Notes under the pieces: model-generated
Databases searched by the model: none
What the model saw: the letters and a program-made list of their open reading frames with translations, nothing else
What the model was told of the DNA's origin: nothing
Program-made: the position numbers and the translations under genes
DNA from: JAQBQH01 sp035607415
GTDB taxonomy: Bacteria > Myxococcota_A > Polyangia > Palsa-1104
Reading direction: 5' to 3'
Assembly: GCA_035607415.1 (NCBI GenBank)
Contig: DATNAQ010000140.1
Coordinates: 103,778-167,777, forward strand
Length of the DNA: 64,000 bases
Shown: positions 36,419 to 45,800 of the stretch, one piece after another
How positions within the stretch are numbered: position 1 is the stretch's first letter
How the letters are laid out: each line of letters begins with the position of its first letter

Positions 36419-36762
36419 CGCAAGAGCGATTCGAGCATGACCGGATCGATCGGCTTGACCACGTGCCGATCGAAACCGGCCTCGCGCGCGCGCCGTGCTT
36501 CGTCGTCGCCGTCGTAGCCGGTGAGCGCGACGAGGCGGGCGCTGGCGGTGACGCCGTCGGCGCGCAGCCGGCGCGCGACCTCGTAGCCGTCGATGTCGGG
36601 GAGCCCGACGTCACAGAGCACGATCTCCGCCGGCAGCGAGCGCGCCGCGACGATGCCGTCTTCGCCGTTGAGAGCGATGCGGACCTCGTGGCCGGCGTCG
36701 CTCAACAGCTCGTGCATCAAATCGGCGGTGTCCTCATGATCTTCGATGACCACGATGCGCAT
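36415..36762 (-). CDS. Single-domain response regulator
   Basis: A 115-aa receiver. E7-D8 is the acidic pocket, D51 the phosphoacceptor (LCDVGLPDIDG), with T81 and K103 (KP). The ATG at 36762 gives the normal receiver length; a longer TTG frame is less likely. There is no output domain. The sequence resembles the C-terminal receivers of hybrid kinases, so it may be a detached one. It is convergent with and overlapping the PfpI gene. Confidence 0.85.
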   Translation of the reverse strand: MRIVVIEDHEDTADLMHELLSDAGHEVRIALNGEDGIVAARSLPAEIVLCDVGLPDIDGYEVARRLRADGVTASARLVALTGYDGDDEARRAREAGFDRHVVKPIDPVMLESLLR

Positions 36763-36854
36763 GAGGGGTTGAGTGTGATCGATCGCGGGCGCTGCCGCCA
36801 GTGAGAAATGTCTGACACTTGCGTCGATCGACACGGCCGACAATGATGCGGTGC

Positions 36855-37778
36855 ATGGCGAAGAAGGGAGCGGGCAGCGGCGACGAGCTCTACGACGCGC
36901 TGTACGCGGCGTCGCCCAAACAGTTCGTGGCCGAGCGCGCGCGCGTGCTGGCGGCGCTCAAGGCGGCCGGTCGCGGCGACGAGGCGCGCGCCGTCGGCAA
37001 GATGAAGCGGCCGAGCGCCAGCGTGTGGGCCGTCAATCAGCTGGCGCGGCGCGCGGGCGACGAGATCGCCGAATTGCTGGAGCTCGGCGGGTCGCTGCGC
37101 GCCGGCGAGCGCGCGATGTTGCGCGGGGGCGACGCGGCCGGGTTCATGGAGGAGGCGCGCACGGCGCGGCAGAAGGTGGCGGCGCTGGCGCGGCAGGCCG
37201 AGGCGATCGTCGAGGAGAGCGGGCAGAAGGCGACGTTGGCGCTGGGGCGGCAGATCGCGCAGACGCTGCAGGCAGCGATCACCGGCGACGACGACACGCG
37301 GGCGCAGCTCGAGGCCGGCCGGCTCGAGCACGATCTGGCGCCGCGATCCGAATTCGGCGCCGCCGGCGATCTGTCGGCGGCGCTGGCCGCGTCGGTCGTC
37401 GGCAAGGCTGCGCACGGCAAGGCTGCGCACGGCAACGCTGCGCACGGCAAGCCTTCGCCCGCGGCGACACACCACGCCGCGGACCGCAAACCTGCAGCCC
37501 ACGAGCGGAAGCGCGCCGCCGACGAGCGCAAGCGCGCCGCCGCCAACCTGCGCGCGCAACGTCGCGCCCAGGCGGCCGCGCGCAAGCACGCCGCGTCGTT
37601 GGCGCGCGCCGCCACCGCCGCCGATCGCGTCGTCACCGAGCGCGCACGCGCCGTCGAGCGGCAGCGCGCCGCCGTCGAGCGTGCCGAGCGCGAGCTGCGC
37701 GAGGCCAAAGACGCGCTCGCCGAGGCCGAGCTCGCCGCCGCCGCCGCGCACCGCGCCGTCGAAGACGCGGCGCCCTGA
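36855..37778 (+). CDS. Coiled-coil protein with KRPSASVWAVNQL motif
   Basis: A 307-aa protein (ATG 36855; earlier in-frame ATGs at 36843 and 36846 are possible). The N-terminal part (~8-180) is helical with the motif KRPSASVWAVNQLAR, seen in uncharacterised proteins of actinobacteria and myxobacteria. The second half is highly charged Ala/Arg/Lys/Glu and predicted as a long coiled coil. Between them lies an Ala-His-Gly-Lys stretch encoded by a 15-bp tandem repeat. The function is unknown; a nucleoid or DNA-associated role is only a guess from the basic composition. Confidence 0.7.
   Translation: MAKKGAGSGDELYDALYAASPKQFVAERARVLAALKAAGRGDEARAVGKMKRPSASVWAVNQLARRAGDEIAELLELGGSLRAGERAMLRGGDAAGFMEEARTARQKVAALARQAEAIVEESGQKATLALGRQIAQTLQAAITGDDDTRAQLEAGRLEHDLAPRSEFGAAGDLSAALAASVVGKAAHGKAAHGNAAHGKPSPAATHHAADRKPAAHERKRAADERKRAAANLRAQRRAQAAARKHAASLARAATAADRVVTERARAVERQRAAVERAERELREAKDALAEAELAAAAAHRAVEDAAP
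37401..37451 (+). repeat. 15-bp tandem repeat inside the coiled-coil gene
   Basis: GGCAAGGCTGCGCAC occurs three times in a row (37401, 37416, 37431; the third copy has one change) plus a partial fourth copy. It is in frame and encodes GKAAH units. The copy number may vary by slippage. Confidence 0.85.
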
Positions 37779-37790
37779 GCCGCGCCCTGG

Positions 37791-37985
37791 CTACTTCTTC
37801 TTGGCGGCGGTCTTGCGCGGGATCTTGGCGCCCTTCTTGCGCGCCTTGTTGAGCCCGATCGCGATCGCCTGCTTGCGGCTCTTGACCTTGTGCTTTCCCG
37901 AGCGCATGTGATGCATCTCGGTGCGCACCGAACGGCTCGCCTTGCGGCGGCTCTTCTTGCCGGTCTTGCTACGACGTGCGGGCAT
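37791..37985 (-). CDS. Small basic DUF6496-like protein
   Basis: A 64-aa protein, nearly half Lys/Arg, from an ATG 5 nt after GGAGGT. It contains KSRKQAIAIGLNKARKKGAK, the signature of the small DUF6496 family often found in proteobacteria. The function is unknown; the charge suggests nucleic-acid binding. It is convergent with the coiled-coil gene (12-bp gap) and downstream of the transglutaminase gene. Confidence 0.8.
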   Translation of the reverse strand: MPARRSKTGKKSRRKASRSVRTEMHHMRSGKHKVKSRKQAIAIGLNKARKKGAKIPRKTAAKKK

Positions 37986-38034
37986 GCGAGACCTCCGTCT
38001 CGAAGGTCGTGTGCACGCGCGCGTCGCGATCAAG

Positions 38035-38967
38035 TCAAGGCGCGTACGACGTCTTGCGCGCGATTTCGATCGGCGCGCCGTCGGCGGCTTCGGCGTACGG
38101 ATAGACGAAGTAGTTGAGCGCGGCGCCGCGCGCGCCCGGCAGCGGCACGTCGCGCCCCGTCGAGAGCTGCACGCGATCGGCGTCGTGGTGGCCGAAGAAG
38201 TACGCGGCGCGCTCCTTGTGCTTCCACGCCTCCGACGCGTCGACGGGAACCCAGCCTACGCCGTCGAGGTAGAAGTCGGCCCAGCAGTGATAGCCGGCAA
38301 TGTCGCCGCCATCTCCCGGCGGGATCGAGTAGCCGATGGAGAAGCGCGCCGGAATTCCGCTCGCGCGCAAGAGGCCGATGAAGAGCGCGTGGAAGTCGGT
38401 GCAGTTGCCGTAGCGCCTGTCGCACGCCCACTCGATGTCGCCCTGACCCCAGCCCTGCCCGGCGCCGCTCGGCTTGTCGTAGCGCATCGTCGACAGCACG
38501 TAGTCGTAGGCGGCGCGCGCCCGCGCGAGCGGCGTGGTCTTGCCGGCGGTGACGTCGGCGGCGATCTTGCGCACGCGCCCGTCGAGCGGCACGCGCGTGT
38601 CGGGGGCGAGCCACGCCGCGTAGCCCGACGGCGCCGCGCGGCCGGTCGCGTGCGTCAGATCGGCGGCGCGCTCGCGACGGGTCACTTCGTAGCGAACCGT
38701 GATGGTCGCGCCGGCCGCCGCGTGCAGCCTCGCCGCCGCGTTGCCCCAGCGCGCATCGTAGACGCGCTCCCAGGGCGCGCCCTCCACGCGCAGCTCGCGG
38801 ATGGTCTGCCACGCGTCGTCCGACGGCAGCGGCACCCACACCGTCGCGGCGCGCGCGACCTTGTACTCGTGCGTGACATGGAACGTGCGCACCGGCTCGG
38901 CTGCGCTCGACGACAGCGCCGCGCCGACCGCCGTCAGCGCGGCCAGCGCCACTCCGATCGTTCTCAC
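38035..38967 (-). CDS. Exported transglutaminase-like protease/hydrolase
   Basis: A 310-aa protein from a GTG that overlaps the antiporter stop (GTGA). It has a Sec signal (1-23) and an N-terminal beta domain. The transglutaminase core has catalytic C189 (YGNCTDFH), H227 (GYHCWADF) and D243 (PVDASEAW). Bacterial members are mostly cysteine proteases or amidases acting in the periplasm. Coupling to a cation/proton antiporter is unusual. Confidence 0.85.
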   Translation of the reverse strand: MRTIGVALAALTAVGAALSSSAAEPVRTFHVTHEYKVARAATVWVPLPSDDAWQTIRELRVEGAPWERVYDARWGNAAARLHAAAGATITVRYEVTRRERAADLTHATGRAAPSGYAAWLAPDTRVPLDGRVRKIAADVTAGKTTPLARARAAYDYVLSTMRYDKPSGAGQGWGQGDIEWACDRRYGNCTDFHALFIGLLRASGIPARFSIGYSIPPGDGGDIAGYHCWADFYLDGVGWVPVDASEAWKHKERAAYFFGHHDADRVQLSTGRDVPLPGARGAALNYFVYPYAEAADGAPIEIARKTSYAP

Positions 38968-41249
38968 GATTCGGCCTTGCGTGCGACCGGCGGCTCTGCG
39001 ACCACCGCCAGCGGCGACGCCGCCTTGCGCGCGCCGCGCACCAGCACCACGCAGCGCTCCGCGCCGGGCACGTCGTCGAGCGGCAGCCCGAGCTCGTCGG
39101 CCAGCGCCATGCCGATCACCACCACGTCGCCGTGCGTCTGGTAGGCGAGCGCCGCCGGGTTGCGCTGCGTCAGCACGTCGGAGTGCAGCCACTTGCCGGC
39201 GGTCTTGGCCGCCTCGCGCAACAGCTCCTCGAGCACCGGCGGCGGATCGCTCTGGCCCTGGTTCGGCACCAGCACCGCGTGCAGCGTCGACTTCTTTTTC
39301 TGCACGATGCGCGCGGCCAGCTCCAGGCCCGCCTTGCCGTCGAAGGAGTCGTCGACCACCGCGATCACGCGATCGATGGCGCGCTCGTGCCCGTGGATGA
39401 CCACGCCGACGTTGACCGCGCGCTCGCTCATGCCGTCGAGCACCTCTTTGACCACGCCGCCGAGGAGATCGCCGCCGAACACCGGACGGTGATACCCGAG
39501 CAGGAGCCAGCCGATGGTCGGCTTCGACGCCAGCTCGAGGATGTCGACGGCGGCGTCGTCGGTCCACATCGCCTGCGCGTCGATCGTCGAGCTCGTCACG
39601 CGCGCGTGATCGATCGCCTGCGTCAGCACCGGCGAGCGCGGCGCCTCCTTGCGATCGATCTCGCGCAGGCCCGAGCGGATGCCGCCCGCCGGCCGCCGCA
39701 CCAGCGCCAGCACGCGCGGCGGCGGATCTTCGGGCCGCGTCGCCGCCGTCGCCAGATCGAGAAGCGGCGCCAGCCCCTCGGGGTTCGAGATCGGCACCAG
39801 CAGCCCGCCGCCCGCCGGTGGTCTCTTCTCTTCCGGCTCGAGCGGCGTCTCGTCGATGACCTTGAAGCCGCGCGTGAGGGCGTGCAGCACGGGCGTCGTC
39901 GCGAAGGTGGTGATGATGGCCATGAGCACGAGCATGGCGAACAGCGTCGGCGACAATACGCGCAGCTCGAGGCCGATGTTGAGCACGATGAGCTCCATCA
40001 GGCCGCGCGTGTTCATGAGCACACCGAGTGCCGTCGAGTCGCGCCAACCGAGACCGGTCAGCCGCGCCGCCACGAACGAGCCGCCGAACTTGCCGACCGA
40101 CGCGACGACGATGATGAGCCCGCACAGCATCCACTGCTCGCCGGTGGTGACCAGCCCGATCTGCGTGCGCAAGCCGGTGAAGGCGAAGAACGCGGGCAGG
40201 AGCAGGACGACGACCAGATCCTCGAGACGATCGGTGAGCTCGCGCGCCAGCCCCGAGTCGTGCGGGATGACCGCGCCGAGCGCGAAGGCGCCGAACACGG
40301 CGTGGATGCCGATGGCGTCGGTGGCGATCGCCGAGAGGAGCAGCGCCACGAACACCAGCGCCATCACGCCCTGCGTGAGCCGGCCCTTCAAACCGTACAG
40401 GCGCGCCAGCTTCACCATCGCCGGGCGCGCCACCAGAACCATCACCGCGATGTAGCCGAGCGCGCTGGCGAAGGTGACGAAGGCTCCGGTCGAGCGCGCC
40501 GTCGCCACCGACACGACGAAGGCGAGCAGGCACCACGCCGTGACGTCGTCGATGGCGGCACAGGTCAGCGCGATCACGCCCATGCGCGACTTGTGCATCT
40601 TGCGATCGGTCAAGATGCGCGCCAGCACCGGGAACGCCGTCACCGACATCGACACGCCCATGAACAGCGAGAAGACGGTGAAGGGCACGTCGTGCGTCGA
40701 CAGCTTGGGATAGACGAGCAGCGCCACCAGCGCGCCGAGGAGGAACGGCGTGACGATGCTGGCGTGCGAGATGGCCACCGTCGCGTGGCCGCGCTTGCGC
40801 AGGAGCGTCGGATCGAGCTCGACGCCGACGAGGAACATGTAGAGGATGACGCCCACGTTGGAGAGCACGCCGAGGAACGGCGCCACCTCCTTCGGTAGGA
40901 AGAACGCCTGCCACTCGGGCGCGAAGCGTCCGAGCACCGACGGGCCGAGCAGGATGCCGGCGATGATCTCGCCGACCACCGGCGGCTGCGCGAACCGGGC
41001 GAACAGCGAGCCGACGCCGCGCGCGGCCACCATGACGACGAGCAGCGCCAGCAGCACGTGCATGAGCGCGTCGACGTGGTGCACGCCGCCGGACGGCCCG
41101 AACAGCGGCTGGCTCGCGGCCGGGTCGGGCGCGCTCAGCCCGAGGCCGTGCAATCGGATGAACCAATAGGCGATGGCCGCGGCGCCGAGCATCAGCGCGT
41201 AGGCGAGCAGCGTCCGCGTGGGCGACGATCGTGGCTGCGAGGAGGCCAT
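38964..41249 (-). CDS. CPA2-type cation/proton antiporter with C-terminal USP-like domain
   Basis: A 761-aa protein with about 13 membrane helices (~15-475). Typical Na+/H+ exchanger motifs are present: QPPVVGEIIAGILLGPS, the discontinuous-helix AAIDDVTAW with paired Asp, and HAVFGAFALGAVIP. The cytoplasmic C-terminus (~485-761) resembles tandem universal-stress-protein folds, as in CHX/KefB-like transporters, and likely regulates transport. The ion (K+ or Na+) is not determinable. It lies 41 bp downstream of the OsmC gene and overlaps the transglutaminase gene. Confidence 0.9.
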   Translation of the reverse strand: MASSQPRSSPTRTLLAYALMLGAAAIAYWFIRLHGLGLSAPDPAASQPLFGPSGGVHHVDALMHVLLALLVVMVAARGVGSLFARFAQPPVVGEIIAGILLGPSVLGRFAPEWQAFFLPKEVAPFLGVLSNVGVILYMFLVGVELDPTLLRKRGHATVAISHASIVTPFLLGALVALLVYPKLSTHDVPFTVFSLFMGVSMSVTAFPVLARILTDRKMHKSRMGVIALTCAAIDDVTAWCLLAFVVSVATARSTGAFVTFASALGYIAVMVLVARPAMVKLARLYGLKGRLTQGVMALVFVALLLSAIATDAIGIHAVFGAFALGAVIPHDSGLARELTDRLEDLVVVLLLPAFFAFTGLRTQIGLVTTGEQWMLCGLIIVVASVGKFGGSFVAARLTGLGWRDSTALGVLMNTRGLMELIVLNIGLELRVLSPTLFAMLVLMAIITTFATTPVLHALTRGFKVIDETPLEPEEKRPPAGGGLLVPISNPEGLAPLLDLATAATRPEDPPPRVLALVRRPAGGIRSGLREIDRKEAPRSPVLTQAIDHARVTSSTIDAQAMWTDDAAVDILELASKPTIGWLLLGYHRPVFGGDLLGGVVKEVLDGMSERAVNVGVVIHGHERAIDRVIAVVDDSFDGKAGLELAARIVQKKKSTLHAVLVPNQGQSDPPPVLEELLREAAKTAGKWLHSDVLTQRNPAALAYQTHGDVVVIGMALADELGLPLDDVPGAERCVVLVRGARKAASPLAVVAEPPVARKAES

Positions 41250-41290
41250 CGTCGGAAGGGTACTACGGTTGTCGGGGGATGAGCCGATGA

Positions 41291-41716
41291 TCAGACGAGC
41301 TTGATCGAAAGCGTAATCGACGGCACGGCGGCGAGCGCGCGCGAAACCGGGCAGCCTTCCTTGGCCTTCTTCGCGATCTCCTGCAACGCCGCATCGGTGA
41401 GGCCGGGCGCCTTCACTTCGCCGACGAGCTCGATCTTCTGGATCACCGGGCCCTTGTCATCGCGGCCGAAGTCGACCTTGGCGGTGGTGTGCGCGCGCTC
41501 GACGGTGTGGCCGGCGGTGGCGAGCGCGTTCGACAGCGCCATCGTGAAGCAGCCGGCGTGCGCGGCTGCGATCAGCTCCTCGGGGTTGGTGCCGCTGCCG
41601 TTCTCGAAGCGCGACTTGAACGAGTACTGACCCTCGTACGCGCCCGAGCCGAGCTTCATGATGCCGCTGCCTTCTTTGAGGGTGCCCTTCCATTCCGCGT
41701 CGGCCGTCCGGATCAT
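41291..41716 (-). CDS. osmC: OsmC-type peroxiredoxin
   Basis: A 141-aa protein with a strong AGGAGG 6 nt before the ATG. The two catalytic cysteines of OsmC are C56 (AHAGCFTMAL) and C122 (EGCPVSRAL); the flanking NPEELIAAAH is also typical. It reduces organic hydroperoxides with thiol donors. It is divergent from the DUF952 gene, with 26 bp between starts, and upstream of the antiporter gene. Confidence 0.93.
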   Translation of the reverse strand: MIRTADAEWKGTLKEGSGIMKLGSGAYEGQYSFKSRFENGSGTNPEELIAAAHAGCFTMALSNALATAGHTVERAHTTAKVDFGRDDKGPVIQKIELVGEVKAPGLTDAALQEIAKKAKEGCPVSRALAAVPSITLSIKLV

Positions 41717-41742
41717 GTGATGCCTCCTTGTTCTGCTGTACG

Positions 41743-42084
41743 ATGAATTTCGTGCGCTGGTTGTATCACGTGGTCGCACACGATGTGACGCTCGGCGATC
41801 CGTATGCGCCGGGCAGCTTCGTGCAAGAGGGATACATCCATTGCTCGTTTCGTGACGAAGTGGTGAACAGCGCGCGGCTCTATTTCCCCGCGGGCGCGCG
41901 GTTGCGCGTCTTACAGATCGATCCGCGGCGGCTCGGCTGCGAGGTGCGCGTCGCCGACACGCCGCGCGGGCCGATGCCGCACGTGCACGGGCGCATTCCG
42001 CGCGCGGCGATCGTGCGCGAGCTGGCGCTCGATCAGGTGCGCGACGCGCCCGACGCCGTCGACGGCGACAGCGGCTCGGGCTGA
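41743..42084 (+). CDS. DUF952 family protein
   Basis: A 113-aa protein. The family marks are YIHCSFRDEV, the ARLYFP segment and the MPHVHGRIP motif near the C-terminus. DUF952 proteins are small and uncharacterised. The start at 41743 was preferred to a TTG 15 nt upstream. Its last 52 bp overlap the 3-prime end of the convergent Nei-type gene. Confidence 0.85.
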   Translation: MNFVRWLYHVVAHDVTLGDPYAPGSFVQEGYIHCSFRDEVVNSARLYFPAGARLRVLQIDPRRLGCEVRVADTPRGPMPHVHGRIPRAAIVRELALDQVRDAPDAVDGDSGSG

Positions 42085-42842
42085 CAGCGCGGGCACCAGT
42101 AGGTCGGTCGCAGCGACGGGCGTTGGCGCGCGGCCTCGATCGCGGTGCCGCAGCGGGCGCAGGCGCGGCGCGCGCGGCCGTAGACCCAGTACTGGAGGTC
42201 GCGGCGGTTGGTGGTCGTGCGCCTGCGGCCGACGTTGGCGCGGAGGAGCCGCATGCCGTCGGCGAACATCGCGCGCAAGGTGGCGTCGTCGACGGAGTCG
42301 ACGCGGCGCCACGGATGCACGGCGTGCAGGAAGAGGAGCTCGCACTTGTAGACGTTGCCGAGGCCGGCGGCGATGGTCTGGTCGAGGAGCAGCTCGCCGA
42401 TGGGACGCGCCGCGTGCTCGGAGGCGCGCGCTCGGGCGACGATGGCGTCGAGATCGGGCGCCTCGCGGGCGAGCAGGTCGGGGCCGAGCCGCGCCAGCGC
42501 GCGGGCGCCGGCGGCGAAGCGCGCGCGGGTCCATTCGACCGTGCGCGCCTTGCAGATCCACGCGCCCGACGCCGTCGCGAGCGCGAGCTCGGCCTGCGCC
42601 AGCGTCGCCGTCGCCGCGCGCCGGAGCCGCCGCCACGATCCGGCGATGCCGAGGTGGACACGCACGGCGCTGCCCTCGTCGAACGCGATCACGAGGTGCT
42701 TGCCGACGGCTTCGACGCCCGTGATGGCGTGCGTGCGCAGCCCGCGCATCTCGACGCCGCGCGAGAAGACCGCGGTGAGCGGCACGCCGGCGAGCTCGCC
42801 GAGCATCGCGGCGTGGGCGTGGATGTTGTCGCCCTCGGGCAT
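42033..42842 (-). CDS. Endonuclease VIII/Fpg-family DNA glycosylase (Nei2-like)
   Basis: A 269-aa protein beginning MPEGDNI, so Pro2 and Glu3 form the catalytic N-terminus after Met removal. A helix-two-turn-helix contains LDQTIAAGLGNVYKCE, and a C-terminal zinc finger has CARC plus CPRC. It excises oxidised bases and nicks DNA. It lies 16 bp after the lhr gene; lhr and nei genes are also neighbours in mycobacteria. The 3-prime end overlaps the DUF952 gene. Confidence 0.92.
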   Translation of the reverse strand: MPEGDNIHAHAAMLGELAGVPLTAVFSRGVEMRGLRTHAITGVEAVGKHLVIAFDEGSAVRVHLGIAGSWRRLRRAATATLAQAELALATASGAWICKARTVEWTRARFAAGARALARLGPDLLAREAPDLDAIVARARASEHAARPIGELLLDQTIAAGLGNVYKCELLFLHAVHPWRRVDSVDDATLRAMFADGMRLLRANVGRRRTTTNRRDLQYWVYGRARRACARCGTAIEAARQRPSLRPTYWCPRCQPEPLSPSTASGASRT

Positions 42843-42858
42843 CAGCCGCGCTCCCGCA

Positions 42859-45800
42859 TCAGTCGTCCGCGGACAGGACCAGCGCGCCCGGCTCGATGCG
42901 GAAGCCGCCGCGCTCGAGCAGCGGCGCGTGCGGCGAATGCAGCGCCGGCACGCCGTCGACCTCCTCGATGCGCAGCTGGCGATGGCGCCGCGCCGCCGCG
43001 ATGCGCCTGAGCGCCGCCAGCGCCGCCGGCACCAGCGTCTCGTCGATGGCGGAGAGCAGGCGCAGCTTCTTGCCGCCGCGCTCGACGAACAGGATCGGCT
43101 CGCCGTGCGCGAGCACCACCTTGGCGCCGGCCGCGCGCCGCGCGCCTTCGGCCGGCCACGGCAGGAGCGCGCCGTAGGGATTGGCCGGATCGATCGCCGA
43201 CAGCACGACGACCGGCGGCCCGGCCGCGTCGGCGTCGGTGTCGCGCGCCGCGCGCAGGCGATCGACCGCGGCGGCGTGCGCGAACTGCGCGCCCTGCAGC
43301 CCGTCGACGAAGTGGCCGCGCCGGATCTTGCCCGACTCCTCCATCGCGCGCAGCACGCCCGCCACCGACGCGAAGCCTCCCGCCAGCGACTCGGCGGCCG
43401 CCGCCTCGCGGCTGACCACGCCGTAGCGCTCGAGCAGCATGAGCGCGCGCGTGTGCGCCCGCACCGTGTCGGCCGGCGGCGCGCCGATCACCGACGCCAG
43501 CGTCGACCAGCGCCCGCCCGCCGGCAGCGTGAAGCGTCCGCGCGGCCCGCGCGAGGTGCGCCCGATCGACCGGAGCGGCGCGAAGGTGTCGTTGGTGACC
43601 AGGCCGAGCCACGCCAGATCCCACAGCGCCACCGTGACCACGTCGGGCCGCGACGCCGCCTCGGGCAGCTGCGACACGAAGGAGGCGCCGCGCTCGCCGA
43701 GGTGCTTCAGGATCGCCGCGTGCAGCTCGCTCGGCAGCTCCGGCGTCGCCGGCACGTCGTAGAGCGACGCCAGGTGCTCGCGCCGATACAGGATCACGCG
43801 GCCGTCGTCGCTGCCGATGGCGCCTTGCCCGACCCACACGATCTCGCCGGCGGCGCCGAGCTCGTCGAGCATGCGCGGTTGGAAGTCGGGCACGCGCGCG
43901 GGCAGGATGACGCGCTCGAGCTCGGAGAAGGGCAGGGCGAGCCCTTCGAGCTGATCGATCGCCTCGCGCAGCCGCCCGGTGCCGCCGCGCGCCGAGCCGA
44001 CGCCGTGCCAACGCGGCAGGAAGCGGCCGAGCACCGCCGCGTCGACGGGCGCGACCTCGTTGCGCAGGCGCGCGAGCGTGTCGCGGCGGACGAGGCGCAG
44101 CACCTCCGGATCGCACAGCTCGGCGCCCGAGCCGCCGGGACGGAACTCGCCTTCGTAGAGCCGCCCGTCGGCGACGAGCGCGCGCAAGACGGGCGCCACC
44201 TGCGCGGGCAAGAGGCCGAGCCGCTTGGCCACGTCGCGCCCGTCGGCGGCGAAGGGCCCGTGCGTGCGCGCCCAGCGCGCCACCAGCGCCTCGAGCGGCG
44301 CCGTCGCCGGGGCGAGGAAGGCCGCCGCCACGCCCGCCGGCAGCGCCGCGCCGAGGGCGTCGCGATACTTGGCCGCGTCCTCGACGGCGATCCAGCGCGA
44401 CTGCTTGGCCACGCGTACGCTCAGCGCCCGTCCGCTGTCGACGAGCTGCGCGAGCATCGCGCGTGCCTCGCCATCGACGCGGGCCGCCACTTCGTCGTTC
44501 GTCAGGTCGCCGACGCGGCGCAAGAGGTCGTGCACGGCGTCGGCGTGCCGCGCGCGCCGCTCGGGCGACAACCCCTGCAGGTCCGCCTCGACGTCGGCGA
44601 TGGCCTGCGGCTCGAGGAGGTCACGCAGCTCCTCCTGCCCGAGCAGCTCGCGCAAGAGGTTGCGATCGAGCGTGAGCGCCTGCGCCTTGCGCTCCGCCAG
44701 CGGCGCATCGCCCTCGTACAGATAGGCCGCGACATACGCGAACGCCAGCGAGCGCGAAAACGGCGACGCCCGCGTCGTCTCGACCTCGACCACGCGCACC
44801 TCGCGCCGCCGGATCTTGCCCAAGAGCTCGACGAGCGCCGGCACGTCGAACACGTCGTGCAGCACCTCGCGGAAGGTCTCGAGCACGATGGGAAACGCCG
44901 GATGCTGCAGCGCCACCGCCAGGAGGTTCTGCGAGCGCAGCCGCTGCGACCACAACGGCGTGCGCCGCCCCGGCCGATTGCGCGGCAGGAGCAGCGCGCG
45001 CCCCGCGTTCTCGCGAAAGTGCGTGGCGAACAGCGCCGAGCGCGCCAATTCGCGCAGCACCAGCTCTTCGACCTCGTCGGGCTCGGGCACGAGGTGCGCC
45101 CGCTCCGGCGGCGCGTCGGTCTCGCCCTCGTAGGTGGTCGCGAAGCGCAGGACGATGCCGTCGTCGCTCCACAAACTCTGCACTTCGAACCCCGCGCCCT
45201 CGGACAGCCGCGCCTCGAGCGCCAGCGCCCACGGCGCATGCACGCGCGCGCCGAACGGCGACAGGATGCACACACGCCAATCGCCGAGCTCGTCGCGAAA
45301 GCGCTCGATGACGATGGTCTCGTCCGTCGGCAGCTCGCCGGTCGCCTCCGCCTGCTCGCGGATGTAGGCGACGAGGTTGCGGGCGGCGCGCGCGTCGAGC
45401 TTGTACTCCGATTGCAGCCAGGCGATCGCGTCCTTGTCGCGCTTGCCGCCGAGCGCGCGCACGAAGCCGCCGAGCGCGCGCCCGAGCTCGAGCGGCCGCC
45501 CCGGCCCTTCGCCGCGCCAAAACGGCATCTTGCCCGGCTCGCCCGGCGCCGGCTTGACGATGACGCGATCGCGCCCGATCTCGACCGCGCGCCACGACGA
45601 TGCGCCGAGCAGGAACGTCTGCCCGACGCGCAGCTCGTGCACCATCTCCTCGTCGAGCTCGCCGATGCGCGGCCCTTCCTGGCCGAGGTGCACGCCGTAG
45701 AGCCCGCGATCGGGGATCGTCCCCGCGTTGACCACGGCGAGGAGGCGCGCGTCCTTGCGCGCCGACAGCTCGTCGCGCGCGCGATCCCACACGATGCGCG

